64,000 nucleotides of DNA from Tsukamurella paurometabola DSM 20162 (GCF_000092225.1 NC_014158.1:4030001-4094000); one strand, 5' to 3'; positions 18,542-27,234 are shown, counted from the stretch's first letter. Translations and numbers: made by a program. Notes: generated from the sequence alone by a model not told the origin.

Positions 18542-19057
18542 GTGAGCTTGGACAGCACACCCACCACCGGAACGCCGCAGACCCTGTCGGCGATCCCCCT
18601 CACCGACCCGAACGTGACGTCCACGGGCGATCCCACGATCGGCAGCCTGGTGCGCGATGCGACCACCCAGGTGTCCTCGCTGGTTCGCGCCGAGGTCGAG
18701 CTCGCCAAGGCGGAGACGGTCGCCGATCTGAAGAAGGGAGTCACCGGTTCGGTCTTCTTCATCCTGGCCGGCGTGGTGCTGTTGTACTCGTCGTTCTTCT
18801 TCTTCTTCTTCCTCGCCTACGTGATCAACATCTGGCTGCCCACCTGGGCCTCGTTCGGGATCGTCTTCCTGCTGATGGTGTTCATCGCCGTGGTCGCGGC
18901 CGTGATCGGGTTCCTGCAGGTGCGGCGCATCCGCGGTCCGAAGAAGACCATCGAGTCGCTCAAGGAATCGCAGTCGCTGCTCAAGGGTGATATCGATCCG
19001 GCGACCGCTCTGAAGCAGCCGGCGGGTGCGACCACCTCTTCCCGCTCGCAGGGCTGA
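18542..19057 (+). CDS. Phage-holin-like (Holin-X / DUF1469-type) membrane protein, Rv3669-like
   Basis: A 171-residue protein with a disordered N-terminus, an amphipathic helix (VSSLVRAEVELAKAETVADL) and two transmembrane helices: one containing FILAGVVLLYSSFFFFFFL, unusually Phe-rich, and one around FLLMVFIAVVAAVIGF. This is the layout of the actinobacterial putative Holin-X superfamily; a true lytic role is doubtful. The GTG at 18542 is preceded by AGAGGAA at good spacing. It sits just upstream of ephE as Rv3669 does upstream of Rv3670, and the 12-bp gap suggests one operon. Function unknown. Confidence 0.85.
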   Translation: MSLDSTPTTGTPQTLSAIPLTDPNVTSTGDPTIGSLVRDATTQVSSLVRAEVELAKAETVADLKKGVTGSVFFILAGVVLLYSSFFFFFFLAYVINIWLPTWASFGIVFLLMVFIAVVAAVIGFLQVRRIRGPKKTIESLKESQSLLKGDIDPATALKQPAGATTSSRSQG

Positions 19058-19069
19058 TCTCGATCCGCG

Positions 19070-20038
19070 GTGACCAGCCCTGATCCGTCGAGCGTCCGTT
19101 TCCCCGGCCCGTGGGAGCACGTGGACGTCCGCGCCAACGGTATCCGGCTGCACGCCGTGCAGTACCGGCCCGAGGGCTCGGAGGAGCCGCTGCACGACCG
19201 CCCGCTGGTGGTCTTCCTGCACGGCTTCGGTGGATTCTGGTGGAGTTGGCGGCATCAATTGCCCGTGCTGCACGAGGCGGGCTACCGTGCCGTCGCCCTC
19301 GACCTGCGCGGCTACGGGGACAGTGACAAACCTCCGCGGGGTTACGACGGCTGGACCCTGGCCGGCGATATCAGCGGCCTGATCCGCGCCCTCGGCCACC
19401 CAAACGCCGCCCTTGTCGGGCACGCGGAGGGCGGCCTCGGTTGCTGGTCGACCGCCACGCTGCACCCGCGCGTGGTCTCCGCGATCGCGCTCGTCTCGTC
19501 GCCGCATCCGATCGCGCTCAAGCGGTCCGCTCTGCGGAACAAGGAGCAGCGCTCGGCGATGCTCGGGCCGATCACCTTCGCGCAGCTCCCCCGAGTCGCC
19601 GAGGATCGGCTCACTCGCAACGACGGTGCCGAGATCGCACAGCTCATCTCCTCGCGCAGTGGGTCCACCTGGCAGCGCACCGCCGACTACGTGGACGCGG
19701 TGGACCGCTACCGCAGCGCGATCCGCATCCCCGGTACCGCGCACAGCGCGCTCGAATACGCCCGGTGGGCCTGGCGCAGCCAGTTCCGCCCCGACGGCAC
19801 CCGGTTCCTGAGCCGGATGAACCAGCGCCTGCACATCCCCGTCCTCGCCTTCCGCGGGGAGAGCGACCCGTACGTGTTGCCCCAGCCCGTGTTCTCCAGC
19901 CACGACTGGGCCAGCGACTACCGGGTGCGCACCGTCGACAACGCGGGCCATTACGCGCACGAGGAGGCACCCGGCACCGTGGGACCTCAGCTTCGTGACT
20001 TCCTCGCCGGGCTACCCGGCCCACGCCTGCTCAGCTGA
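19070..20038 (+). CDS. ephE: EphE-like alpha/beta hydrolase with altered nucleophile elbow
   Basis: A 322-residue alpha/beta-hydrolase of the epoxide-hydrolase branch. HGFGGFWWSWRHQ (from residue 51) is the oxyanion-loop motif, DLRGYGDSDKPPRGYD is typical of the branch, and the acid and base are visible as RGESDPYVL and NAGHYAHEEAP. The nucleophile elbow, however, reads GHAEGG (117-122), with Ala119 where active epoxide hydrolases have Asp (GHDWG) and esterases have Ser. My recollection is that M. tuberculosis EphE has a similar elbow, so the change may be ancestral. Classical hydrolysis by a covalent intermediate is unlikely. The gene is downstream of the holin-like gene and convergent to marP. 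Confidence 0.85.
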   Translation: MTSPDPSSVRFPGPWEHVDVRANGIRLHAVQYRPEGSEEPLHDRPLVVFLHGFGGFWWSWRHQLPVLHEAGYRAVALDLRGYGDSDKPPRGYDGWTLAGDISGLIRALGHPNAALVGHAEGGLGCWSTATLHPRVVSAIALVSSPHPIALKRSALRNKEQRSAMLGPITFAQLPRVAEDRLTRNDGAEIAQLISSRSGSTWQRTADYVDAVDRYRSAIRIPGTAHSALEYARWAWRSQFRPDGTRFLSRMNQRLHIPVLAFRGESDPYVLPQPVFSSHDWASDYRVRTVDNAGHYAHEEAPGTVGPQLRDFLAGLPGPRLLS

Positions 20039-20071
20039 TCACTCGCCCCGCACCGCGAGACTCTCCGGGCA

Positions 20072-21277
20072 TCAGCGGCTGACGGTGCAGGCGCCCGTCG
20101 AGACCGACGCCCCGGCCGGGGCCTTCGCCGCCTCCAGCGCCGGCTCGACCTGCTTGGCGCTCAACGCGAACGCGGTATCCGGATCGTCGGTGGCCATGCC
20201 GAAGATCACGCCGACCACATTGCCGTCCCGGTCGAGCATCGGGCCGCCGGAGTTGCCCGGCCGCACCTGCCCGCGCAGCAGGTAGACATCACGCCGGACC
20301 TGCGCATCGCGGTAGATGTTGAAGCCCTCCAACGTCTGGTGACTCCGGACCCGAGTGGAGGACAGGGTCAGCGGACCGCCTCCCGGGTATCCCAGCACGA
20401 ACCCGGAATCGTCGGGCTTGGCGCCGTTGAACACGATCCGCAGCGGGTTCACCCGGAGGCCGGGAACCGCGAGCACCGCGACGTCGGTCTGCGGGTCGTA
20501 GTAGGTGACCTGGGCCGCGTATTTCTTGGTGCCGTCGACCGTGACCTGCACGTTGCGGGTGCCGGCCACGACGTGCGCGTTGGTGATGATGCGCTCGCGC
20601 AGTGCCACGAAACCGGTGCCCTCGAGGGCGCGACCGCACGACGGCGCCTGGCCGTCGATCCGGACCACGGCCGTGCGGACCCGCTGCACCGCCGGATCGG
20701 TGAAGTCGACACGGTCGGGCGGACCGACGTTGACGATCGGGGTGCGCACGAACGGGCCCATGGCCTGCGGTAGGCCCGAATCGTCGACGATGGCCGCGAC
20801 CTTCTGCGGCAGATCGCCCAGGCCCACGTTCTGCGCGAACGTGTTGACGCCGGACAGCACCGACGAGCCGTTCACCGCCCGCGACACCGCGGGCGCCGCC
20901 GCCGAGGTCAGCGGGATCGCCACCAGCCACGCCGCGAGCAGCACCGCGCCCATCTGGGCGACGGCACCGACACCGGAGTCGATGGCCCGTGCCGAGGAGC
21001 CCCGGATAGAGCTGCGGACCATGCGGCCCAACACCATTCCGGAGAGTTCACCGAGGATCACCAGCGCGGCGAGCAGTCCCAGCCCCAGCAGCAACCGGGC
21101 GCGCTGGTCCTCGACCGAGCCGAGGACGTGCGGTGCGAGCAGCACGCCCGCGGTCGCGCCCAAGGCCACGCCGACGAACGCCAGCACCGAGGCGGCGGCG
21201 CCCTGCCGGTAACCGGAGACCGCGGCGATGATCACCAACAGCACGACCAGGGCGTCCACCCATGCCGACCCGCTCAT
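20072..21277 (-). CDS. marP: Membrane-anchored periplasmic serine protease MarP
   Basis: A 401-residue protein: four transmembrane helices in the first about 130 residues (CvpA-like), then a chymotrypsin-fold protease. The triad is visible as His235 (TNAHVVAG), Asp265 (QTDVAVL) and Ser343 (RPGNSGGP). Cys214 and Cys397 correspond to the redox-sensitive disulfide described for M. tuberculosis MarP (Rv3671c). In that species it is needed to survive acid and oxidative stress by processing cell-wall enzymes. The ATG at 21277 overlaps the TGA of the upstream NUDIX gene (ATGA), so it is the last gene of the nth-tlpA-nudix-marP operon. Confidence 0.96.
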   Translation of the reverse strand: MSGSAWVDALVVLLVIIAAVSGYRQGAAASVLAFVGVALGATAGVLLAPHVLGSVEDQRARLLLGLGLLAALVILGELSGMVLGRMVRSSIRGSSARAIDSGVGAVAQMGAVLLAAWLVAIPLTSAAAPAVSRAVNGSSVLSGVNTFAQNVGLGDLPQKVAAIVDDSGLPQAMGPFVRTPIVNVGPPDRVDFTDPAVQRVRTAVVRIDGQAPSCGRALEGTGFVALRERIITNAHVVAGTRNVQVTVDGTKKYAAQVTYYDPQTDVAVLAVPGLRVNPLRIVFNGAKPDDSGFVLGYPGGGPLTLSSTRVRSHQTLEGFNIYRDAQVRRDVYLLRGQVRPGNSGGPMLDRDGNVVGVIFGMATDDPDTAFALSAKQVEPALEAAKAPAGASVSTGACTVSR

Positions 21278-21978
21278 CGCACCTCTTCCTGCCAGGCCTG
21301 TGCGCGCAGGGCTGCGGCCCGCACTTCGTCGGTGAGGGGCCGCACATCGTGGGAGTTCCACGGGCGTTCCCAGCCGGCGGCGGCGATCAGCGCGTTCATC
21401 AGGCCGCCGGTGAATCCCCACACCAGCATCGGCCCCGCGGCGAAACCGGGGCCCTTGTAGAAGGATTTGCGCACCATGAACCGGTTCGCGGGATCGGTGA
21501 GTTCGGCCAGCGGTACCTTCCGGACCAGCGCGGTCTCGCCTTCGTCCACCACGTGCACCGCCGAGGGGCGCGCCGCGAAGCCGATCACCGGGACCACGAG
21601 GAATCCCGAGACCGGCACCTCGATCGGGTCGAGCACGGCCAGCACGTCCACCGACGAGGGATCGAGCCCGGTCTCCTCCCAGGCCTCGCGGAGAGCGACG
21701 GCCACATCGTCGGCGTCCTCGGGATCGCGGGCGCCGCCGGGGAAGGCCACCTGGCCCGAGTGCTGCCGCAGCGCCGAGGCCCGCTGCTGCAACAGGACCG
21801 TGGCGTCGTCGGGCAGGGTCGCGGCGGTTCGGTCACCGTCGAACAGGATCAGGACGGCGGCGCGGCGCGGATTGCGCACGCGCTGCAGGGCGGCGACGGC
21901 GCCACCGCGGCGCTGCAGCTCGTCGCCGATGTCATCGAGGTTTCCGAGCAGCGGCATCAGCCAGGCAGGGGCCGTCAC
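21274..21978 (-). CDS. NUDIX hydrolase, CoA-pyrophosphatase type (Rv3672c-like)
   Basis: A 234-residue NUDIX protein. The Nudix box runs from GGARDPEDADD to LREAWEETGL, with the metal-binding REAWEE residues, preceded by HSGQVAFPGG, the UPF0035-type motif of CoA pyrophosphatases (NudL-like). It probably hydrolyses CoA or acyl-CoA to phosphopantetheine and 3',5'-ADP. The GTG at 21978 is chosen because GTGA overlaps the stop of the upstream TlpA-like gene and it gives the expected N-terminus ([17 protein letters not shown]). It is coupled downstream to marP. Substrate is assigned by family only. Confidence 0.92.
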   Translation of the reverse strand: MTAPAWLMPLLGNLDDIGDELQRRGGAVAALQRVRNPRRAAVLILFDGDRTAATLPDDATVLLQQRASALRQHSGQVAFPGGARDPEDADDVAVALREAWEETGLDPSSVDVLAVLDPIEVPVSGFLVVPVIGFAARPSAVHVVDEGETALVRKVPLAELTDPANRFMVRKSFYKGPGFAAGPMLVWGFTGGLMNALIAAAGWERPWNSHDVRPLTDEVRAAALRAQAWQEEVR

Positions 21979-22652
21979 AGGACCACCCCGAGGTCGTCGC
22001 GGACCGCGGCGGTCACATCGTCGACGGAGGTGAAGGGGCGCGCGTGCACCTTGGCCACACTGCCATCGGCACGTAACAGGATGGTTGCGGGGTACACACG
22101 CGGGGCGCCGAGCATGGTCGCGACCTTCGATTGCGGGTCCTCGACGGTGGGCAGCGTGAGCTTCAGTTCGGTCAGGAGGTCGAGGGCCGCCGCGGCGTTG
22201 GGATCGGCGTGCACGGTGAGCACCGTCAGCTTGTCCGCGCCGCGGCGGGCCACCTCGGCCAGTGCGGGAAGCTCGACACGGCACGGTGCGCACCACCAGG
22301 CCCACACGTTGACGAGCACCGGCAGCCCGTCCGGGAAGGCGCCCGCGTCCAGCGTGCGACCGTCGGCGAGACAGTCCAGCCGTAGCCCGGCGAGCGGACC
22401 GCGTGGGACGCCACCGGTCGGGCAGGGGGCGAGTGCTGCCCGGTCGCGGGCGGCCCGCAACTCGCCGGGGCTCACGCTCGCCGACGGTGCGCCGGTCGGC
22501 TCGGGGGCGGGGCCGGAGCCGCCGCTGCGGGGCCAGATCGCGACGACGAGCGCCACCACGATCACCGCACAGACGATCACCCAGCGGGTGGTGCCGGAGA
22601 CGCGGCTCGGCTTCTCCCCCGGCAACAGCGGCGCGGGTTCGCGGTCGGTCAT
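21975..22652 (-). CDS. Membrane-anchored TlpA/ResA-like thioredoxin (Rv3673c-like)
   Basis: A 225-residue protein with one N-terminal transmembrane helix (about residues 23-40), a Pro/Ser-rich linker, and an extracytoplasmic thioredoxin fold whose active site is WCAPC (Cys121/Cys124). The fold continues with [14 protein letters not shown] and the cis-Pro region [12 protein letters not shown]. It likely reduces or isomerises disulfides of exported proteins; neighbouring MarP has a functional disulfide, so it is a candidate partner (inference). ATG at 22652 overlaps the nth stop and its own TGA overlaps the NUDIX start, both by 4 bp. Confidence 0.92.
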   Translation of the reverse strand: MTDREPAPLLPGEKPSRVSGTTRWVIVCAVIVVALVVAIWPRSGGSGPAPEPTGAPSASVSPGELRAARDRAALAPCPTGGVPRGPLAGLRLDCLADGRTLDAGAFPDGLPVLVNVWAWWCAPCRVELPALAEVARRGADKLTVLTVHADPNAAAALDLLTELKLTLPTVEDPQSKVATMLGAPRVYPATILLRADGSVAKVHARPFTSVDDVTAAVRDDLGVVL

Positions 22653-23419
22653 CGGATGCCCCCGGACGCGGCGCGGCGGCGGCGCGGCGGGGGTGGCGCG
22701 ATCTCCAACAGGTGCTCGCGCTCGGGGCCTTTGACGAGATCGGCGGCCTCCGCCGGATCGACGGGGCCGGTGCCGTACGCCGGGCAGTCCTTGGCCAGGA
22801 CACACACCCCGCACGCGGGCTTGCGGGCATGGCAGACGCGGCGTCCGTGGAAGATCACGCGGTGACTGAGCAGGGTCCACTCCTTGCGCGGGATCAGCTC
22901 GCCGACGGCGTGCTCGATCTTCACCGGATCGTTCTCCTGCGTCCACTCCCAGCGGTGCACCAGCCGGCTGAAGTGGGTGTCCACGGTGATGCCCGGCACG
23001 TCGAAGGCGTTGCCGAGGACCACGTTCGCGGTCTTACGGCCGAAACCGGGGAGCGTCACCAAATCCTTCATCCGGCGCGGCACCTCGCCGTCGAAGCGGT
23101 CCACCAGGGCCTGGCCGAGGCCCATGATCGATGTGGCCTTGTTGCGGTAGAAGCCCGTGGAGCGGATGTACTCCTCGAGTTCGGCGCGTTCGGCGCCGGC
23201 GTAGTCGGCGGCGCTGCGATACCGGTCGAACAGGGCCGGTGTGACTTGATTCACCCGGACGTCGGTGCACTGCGCCGAGAGGATCGTCGCGACGGAGAGT
23301 TCGAGCGGGTTGGTGAAGTCCAGCTCGCAGTAGACGTGCGGAAACGCGGTCGCCAGGGTCCGATTCATCCGCCGGGCCCGACGCACCAGCGCGAGGTGGG
23401 ACTCGGGCTCCTGGGGCAT
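22649..23419 (-). CDS. nth: Endonuclease III
   Basis: A 256-residue base-excision repair DNA glycosylase/AP lyase. The helix-hairpin-helix is [17 protein letters not shown] with the catalytic Lys, the catalytic Asp follows in TVDTHFSRL, and the [4Fe-4S] ligands are C-X6-C-X2-C-X5-C in [17 protein letters not shown]. It excises oxidised pyrimidines. It is the first gene of a four-gene run (nth, TlpA-like, NUDIX, marP) in which every junction is a 4-bp start/stop overlap. It is divergent from the small membrane protein at 23495. Length and motifs are complete. Confidence 0.97.
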   Translation of the reverse strand: MPQEPESHLALVRRARRMNRTLATAFPHVYCELDFTNPLELSVATILSAQCTDVRVNQVTPALFDRYRSAADYAGAERAELEEYIRSTGFYRNKATSIMGLGQALVDRFDGEVPRRMKDLVTLPGFGRKTANVVLGNAFDVPGITVDTHFSRLVHRWEWTQENDPVKIEHAVGELIPRKEWTLLSHRVIFHGRRVCHARKPACGVCVLAKDCPAYGTGPVDPAEAADLVKGPEREHLLEIAPPPPRRRRAASGGIR

Positions 23420-23494
23420 GGTTCACCATCTTAACGACGGCGCCGTATCGGTTTCGTGGCCTTATCGAGACCTTCGCTGTGTTTACTGACCGAC

Positions 23495-23716
23495 ATGCAA
23501 GGATTGCTCGGGCTGCTCTTTCCGGTGGTGCTGATGCTCTTCGCTCTCGCGATGGAACGCATCCAGGCGCGAGTCACTGCGGAGTCATCGGCACCGGTCG
23601 CCGTCGTCGACGACACCCCCGACGTCCCCGATGTCGAGACCCTCGCCACGATCGGGCTTCCGAAGGCCGTCGACAGTCTCGACCTGGATGGTGGCGCGGA
23701 GCGACAGGCCAGCTGA
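23495..23716 (+). CDS. Small single-pass membrane protein (Rv3675-like)
   Basis: A 73-residue protein with one N-terminal membrane helix (GLLGLLFPVVLMLFALAMER) and a cytoplasmic or disordered acidic tail (VDDTPDVPDVETLATIGLP). No enzymatic motif. The ATG at 23495 starts directly at the membrane helix. Position between nth and crp matches Rv3675, a conserved small membrane protein without known role. It is on the same strand as crp but separated from it by 160 bp that carry a CRP-type site, so crp probably has its own promoter. Confidence 0.8.
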   Translation: MQGLLGLLFPVVLMLFALAMERIQARVTAESSAPVAVVDDTPDVPDVETLATIGLPKAVDSLDLDGGAERQAS

Positions 23717-23769
23717 CCCCCGTCGTCGTGCCCTTCGCCCGGCGAACGGGTAAGGTGCACTAGGTCATG

Positions 23770-23785
23770 TGTGCGATCTCCCACA
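23770..23785. promoter_or_regulatory. CRP/GlxR-type binding site upstream of crp
   Basis: TGTGCGATCTCCCACA fits the TGTG-N8-CACA core of CRP-family operators (consensus TGTGANNTNNNTCACA). It is centred about 100 bp before the crp start, where an autoregulatory site would be expected. The flanking bases (ATG on the left, TCA on the right) do not extend the palindrome. Confidence 0.65.
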
Positions 23786-23876
23786 TCAGGGCGGATCGGT
23801 GCATAAACTCACACAGCAATCGGATTCGCGGCGAACACGTCAGCGAGCATCAGGTCGAATGAGGAAGAGGTACCCC

Positions 23877-24551
23877 GTGGAAGAGGTCCTGGCGCGGGCC
23901 GGCATTTTTCAGGGTGTCGAGCCGAGCGCTATCGAGGCGCTCACCAAGGATCTGCACGAGGTGGATTACCCCCGTGGCCATGTGATCTTCAGTGAGGGCG
24001 AGCCCGGCGACCGGCTGTACATCATCCTGTCGGGCAAGGTGAAGCTCGGCCGCCGCTCGCCCGACGGCCGCGAGAACCTGCTGTCGGTGATGGGACCGTC
24101 GGACATGTTCGGCGAGATGTCGATCTTCGATCCCGGCCCCCGGACGTCGAGCGCGACCACGATCACCGAGGTCCGCGCGATGACGATGGACCGCGAGGCG
24201 CTGCGCGCCTGGATCCGTGACCGGCCGGAGATCGCCGAGCAGCTGCTGCGGGTGCTGGCCCGCCGCCTGCGGCGTACCAACAACAACTTGGCCGACCTCA
24301 TCTTCACCGACGTGCCCGGACGTGTCGCCAAGCAGCTGCTGCAGCTGGCGCAGCGGTTCGGTACGCACGAGAACGGCGCGCTGCGCGTGACGCACGATCT
24401 CACGCAGGAGGAGATCGCCCAGCTGGTCGGCGCCTCCCGCGAGACCGTGAACAAGGCCCTGGCCGACTTCGCCCACCGCGGCTGGTTGCGCCTCGAAGGC
24501 AAGTCCGTGGTGATCACGGACTCCGAGCGCCTGGCACGTCGCGCTCGGTAG
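23877..24551 (+). CDS. crp: cAMP receptor protein Crp (Rv3676/GlxR-like)
   Basis: A 224-residue transcription regulator, equal in length to M. tuberculosis Crp. The cyclic-nucleotide-binding domain contains the cassette [20 protein letters not shown] with the Arg-Thr-Ser that hold cAMP; then the dimer helix [20 protein letters not shown] and a winged helix-turn-helix ([20 protein letters not shown]). The GTG at 23877 is chosen over in-frame upstream starts because AGGAAGAGG lies just before it and the N-terminus ([13 protein letters not shown]) then matches the family. It is a global regulator of carbon, respiration and stress genes. A CRP-type site upstream suggests autoregulation. Confidence 0.96.
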   Translation: MEEVLARAGIFQGVEPSAIEALTKDLHEVDYPRGHVIFSEGEPGDRLYIILSGKVKLGRRSPDGRENLLSVMGPSDMFGEMSIFDPGPRTSSATTITEVRAMTMDREALRAWIRDRPEIAEQLLRVLARRLRRTNNNLADLIFTDVPGRVAKQLLQLAQRFGTHENGALRVTHDLTQEEIAQLVGASRETVNKALADFAHRGWLRLEGKSVVITDSERLARRAR

Positions 24552-24562
24552 GTCCGACGATC

Positions 24563-24593
24563 GGGATGGGGCGCGGAGACCCTGCCCCATCCC
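24563..24593. terminator. Hairpin between convergent crp and MBL-fold gene
   Basis: GGGATGGGGC (24563-24572) pairs with GCCCCATCCC (24584-24593) around an 11-nt loop, a 10-bp GC-rich stem 12 bp after the crp stop and 25 bp before the stop of the convergent gene. No T-run. It can end both transcripts. Confidence 0.75.
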
Positions 24594-24617
24594 TCGTTCG
24601 GTGTTCGGGTGCTGTCG

Positions 24618-25448
24618 TCAGCCGTGGTCGGCGAGGTAGGCGAGCTGTACCTTCACAGATTGGCGGGCGGCGGGCCAGGCTTTCTTGTCGACGTCGCGGT
24701 AGACGTGTTTGACCACCTTCATGGGCTTGGCGTCGGCGGCGGTGAGGTTCAGCTCCTCTAGCGCATCGCGGACCTGCTGGAGGCGGTCCTGGCGGTGCGC
24801 GGTGTACGCGGAGACCACGGGGCCGGCATCGGGGAGGTCGGGGCCGTGGCCGGGGAGTAGGACTCGGCCCGCGGCCACCGTCGCGAGCGTATCGAGCGAG
24901 GCGAGGTAGTCGGCGAGCGTGCCGTCCTCCGCATCGAGCACCGTGGTACCGCGGCCGAGCAGGGTGTCACCCGAGATCAGGGCACCGGGCACGGCACCGT
25001 CGGAGTCCTCCCAGTCGACCAGGAAACTCAGCGAGTCGAAGGTGTGACCTGGGGTGTGCACCACCCGGATCCGCAGACCGGCCACGTCGATCTGCTCGCC
25101 GCCGGTGAGCGGGGTGGCGGTGTTGACGCAGTACTTGGGCGAGAACGCCCGGATCGGACTGCGGGTGAGTTCCTCCCAGCGGCGCAGGCCACCGGTGTGG
25201 TCGCGGTGCCGGTGCGTCACCAGCGTCAGTGCGACCTTCCCGGCCGCCTTGGCGACGCGTTTGAGGTGCTTCTTGTCGTTCGGTCCCGGATCCACCACGA
25301 CCGCCTCCTCACGCCCGGGGGCGCGCAGGATCCAGGTGTTCGTGCCCTCCAGTGTCATCACCGACGGGTTGTCGCACAGCAGGACAGCGGCGTAGGGGGT
25401 GACGGCGCGGAGCTTCTTCGGCGCCGGGTGGGTCCGGGGCTCGGTCAT
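24618..25448 (-). CDS. Metallo-beta-lactamase-fold hydrolase (Rv3677c-like)
   Basis: A 276-residue MBL-fold protein. The zinc motif is VTHRHRDHTGG (H-X-H-X-D-H), with further metal ligands in VVHTPGHTFDSL and LISGDTLLGRG, and a final LLPGHGPD. This is the glyoxalase-II/LACTB2-like branch, so thioester or RNA hydrolysis is more likely than lactamase activity. The ATG at 25448 overlaps the RidA-family stop (ATGA), so it is the last gene in a DUF4177-RidA-MBL operon, the same order as Rv3678A-Rv3678c-Rv3677c. Substrate unknown. Confidence 0.9.
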   Translation of the reverse strand: MTEPRTHPAPKKLRAVTPYAAVLLCDNPSVMTLEGTNTWILRAPGREEAVVVDPGPNDKKHLKRVAKAAGKVALTLVTHRHRDHTGGLRRWEELTRSPIRAFSPKYCVNTATPLTGGEQIDVAGLRIRVVHTPGHTFDSLSFLVDWEDSDGAVPGALISGDTLLGRGTTVLDAEDGTLADYLASLDTLATVAAGRVLLPGHGPDLPDAGPVVSAYTAHRQDRLQQVRDALEELNLTAADAKPMKVVKHVYRDVDKKAWPAARQSVKVQLAYLADHG

Positions 25449-25915
25449 ACCTGGACCGTGAGCTCGACCTCGACCGGGGCGCCCAGCGGCAGTTCCGCGA
25501 CACCGACGGCGGAGCGCACGTGCACACCCGCGTCGCCGAAGATCTCGCCCAGCAGGAGCGACGCGCCGTTGAGGACGGCGGCCTGATTCGAGAAGCCCTT
25601 GGCGGAGGCCACGAAACCGGTGACCTTGACGATCCGCTTCACCGAGTCGATCCCGACGAGGGCGTGCACGGCCGCGAGCGCGTTCAGCGCACATTGGCGG
25701 GCGGCGAAGACGGCGTCGTCGAGATGCACGATGCCCTCGGCGTTCTCGCTGACCTTGCCCTGGGAGACGAGTTCTCCGTCGCGCATGGGGAGCTGCCCGG
25801 CGGTGTAGACGAGATCGCCCACCTGCGTAGCCGGGACGTACGCGGCGAGCGGGGGTACTACCTCCGGGAGGGTGATGTTCAGCTCGGCGAGCCGATCGGA
25901 CCAGGTGCCGCTCAT
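25445..25915 (-). CDS. RidA/YjgF-family protein (Rv3678c-like)
   Basis: A 156-residue Rid-fold protein with YTAGQLPMRDGELVSQGKVSE and a late VRSAVGVAELPLGAPVEVE, where the conserved Arg of enamine/imine deaminases sits in VRSAVG. RidA-type proteins hydrolyse reactive 2-aminoacrylate; this longer version belongs to a separate clade, so the deaminase role is only likely. Both ends are coupled: its ATG overlaps the stop of the small DUF4177 gene and its TGA overlaps the MBL-fold gene start. Cytosolic, probably a trimer like the family. Confidence 0.92.
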   Translation of the reverse strand: MSGTWSDRLAELNITLPEVVPPLAAYVPATQVGDLVYTAGQLPMRDGELVSQGKVSENAEGIVHLDDAVFAARQCALNALAAVHALVGIDSVKRIVKVTGFVASAKGFSNQAAVLNGASLLLGEIFGDAGVHVRSAVGVAELPLGAPVEVELTVQV

Positions 25916-26076
25916 CCGAGAGGCCGCTTCATGTAGGCGACGTGCTGCTCACCGGTCGGGCCCGGCAGCACTGTGACCAGCTCCCAGCCGTCGGATCCCC
26001 AGGTGTCGAGGATCTGCTTGGTGGCGTGCGTCAGCAGCGGAATGGTGGAGTACTCCCAGGTGGTCTTCTCGCTCAT
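25912..26076 (-). CDS. DUF4177 small protein (Rv3678A-like), 54 residues
   Basis: A short gene easily missed by length cut-offs. It encodes MSEKTTWEYSTIPLLTHA, then TKQILDTWGSDGWELV, ending HVAYMKRPLG. The pattern W-E-Y near the start and DGWELV-x-V in the middle is the DUF4177 signature. The ATG at 26076 lies within 84 bp of the divergent ATPase start, and the TGA overlaps the RidA-family ATG by 4 bp, which supports real translation. Function is unknown; it may bind or modulate the RidA/MBL pair. Confidence 0.85.
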   Translation of the reverse strand: MSEKTTWEYSTIPLLTHATKQILDTWGSDGWELVTVLPGPTGEQHVAYMKRPLG

Positions 26077-26160
26077 GGGTTCAGCCTATCCACACGTGTT
26101 CTGCGTCGCAGTGACGTAGGCGGTTGTCGCTATCGCACCGGTCGTGACGTCGGTGTGGAT

Positions 26161-27234
26161 ATGCTGCGGGACGTGGTGGTGAGCGAGGTGGGCCCGACCG
26201 GGTCGGCGGCGGACGCGGCGGTGTCGGACTCGACGAGCTGGCCCGAGGAGCTCCGCGAGGCCCGGCTGCACTTCGTCTCCGGCAAGGGCGGCACCGGCAA
26301 GTCGACGGTGGCCGCGGCCCTGGCCCTGGCGCTGGCCGAGGGCGGCAAGAAGGTGCTGCTGATCGAGGTCGAGGGCCGCGGTGGCATCGCGCCGACGTTC
26401 GAGGTGGAGGCGTTGCCGCCCGTCGAGACCAAGATCGCCACCGCCGACGGCGACGGTGCGGTGCTCGCGCTACCGATGGACGTGGAGGCCACGTTTCTCG
26501 ACTATCTCAAGACCAACTACGGGATGGGGCTGGCGGCGCGGGCGCTGAAGTCGATCGGGGCGATCGAGTTCGCGACCTCGCTGGCGCCCGGGTTCAAGGA
26601 CATCCTGATCACCGGCAAGATCATGGAGTGCACGCAACGCCGCGGCCGGGACGGCCGGTACGTCTACGACGCGATCGTGGTGGATGCGCCGCCGACGGGC
26701 CGGATCGGCAAGTTCCTCGACGTGACCCGCGCGATGAAGGAGATCGCCAAGGCCGGACCGATCGCCGGGCAGGCCGACCGGGTGGTGCGACTGCTGCACT
26801 CGCCCGGCACGGTGGTGCATCTGGTGACCCTGCTGGAGTCGTTACCCGTGCAGGAGACAGCCGAGGCCGTCCGTGAGCTCCGCGAGTTGGACCTGCGCGT
26901 GGGTGCGCTGATCGTGAACCGGGCGCTGCCGCAATTGCTGAGCGACGCGGACCTGACCGCGGCGTCGGCCGGCGAGATCGACGGTCCTGCGGTACGGGAC
27001 TCGCTCGCGGCAGCAGGTCTGGAACTGAGCGATGAGGATCTGGCCGGATTGCTCACCGAGACCATTCAGTACGCCCGCACCGTGCGCGGCCAGGACGATG
27101 CTCGCAACGAGTTGAGCGAGGTCGATGCCGCGGGCCGCCTGCGGCTGCCCCTGCTGACCGGCGGCGTCGATCTGGGCGGCGTGTATCAGCTTGCAGGCGC
27201 CCTGACCGAGGCGGGAGTCCGATGGTCGCGTTGA
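26161..27234 (+). CDS. bagA: Get3/ArsA-like ATPase A (Rv3679-like, BagA)
   Basis: A 357-residue ATPase of the ArsA/Get3 branch of SIMIBI NTPases. The deviant P-loop reads [20 protein letters not shown], switch II is [16 protein letters not shown], and later [11 protein letters not shown] matches the A-loop/nucleotide-recognition region. With its partner it forms a heteromeric Get3-like complex described in mycobacteria as BagA/BagB (Rv3679-Rv3680), tied to tolerance of glycerol and toxic aldehydes. The ATG at 26161 is chosen; a GTG six bases upstream is equally possible. It overlaps the next gene by 13 bp and is divergent from the DUF4177 operon. Confidence 0.92.
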   Translation: MLRDVVVSEVGPTGSAADAAVSDSTSWPEELREARLHFVSGKGGTGKSTVAAALALALAEGGKKVLLIEVEGRGGIAPTFEVEALPPVETKIATADGDGAVLALPMDVEATFLDYLKTNYGMGLAARALKSIGAIEFATSLAPGFKDILITGKIMECTQRRGRDGRYVYDAIVVDAPPTGRIGKFLDVTRAMKEIAKAGPIAGQADRVVRLLHSPGTVVHLVTLLESLPVQETAEAVRELRELDLRVGALIVNRALPQLLSDADLTAASAGEIDGPAVRDSLAAAGLELSDEDLAGLLTETIQYARTVRGQDDARNELSEVDAAGRLRLPLLTGGVDLGGVYQLAGALTEAGVRWSR

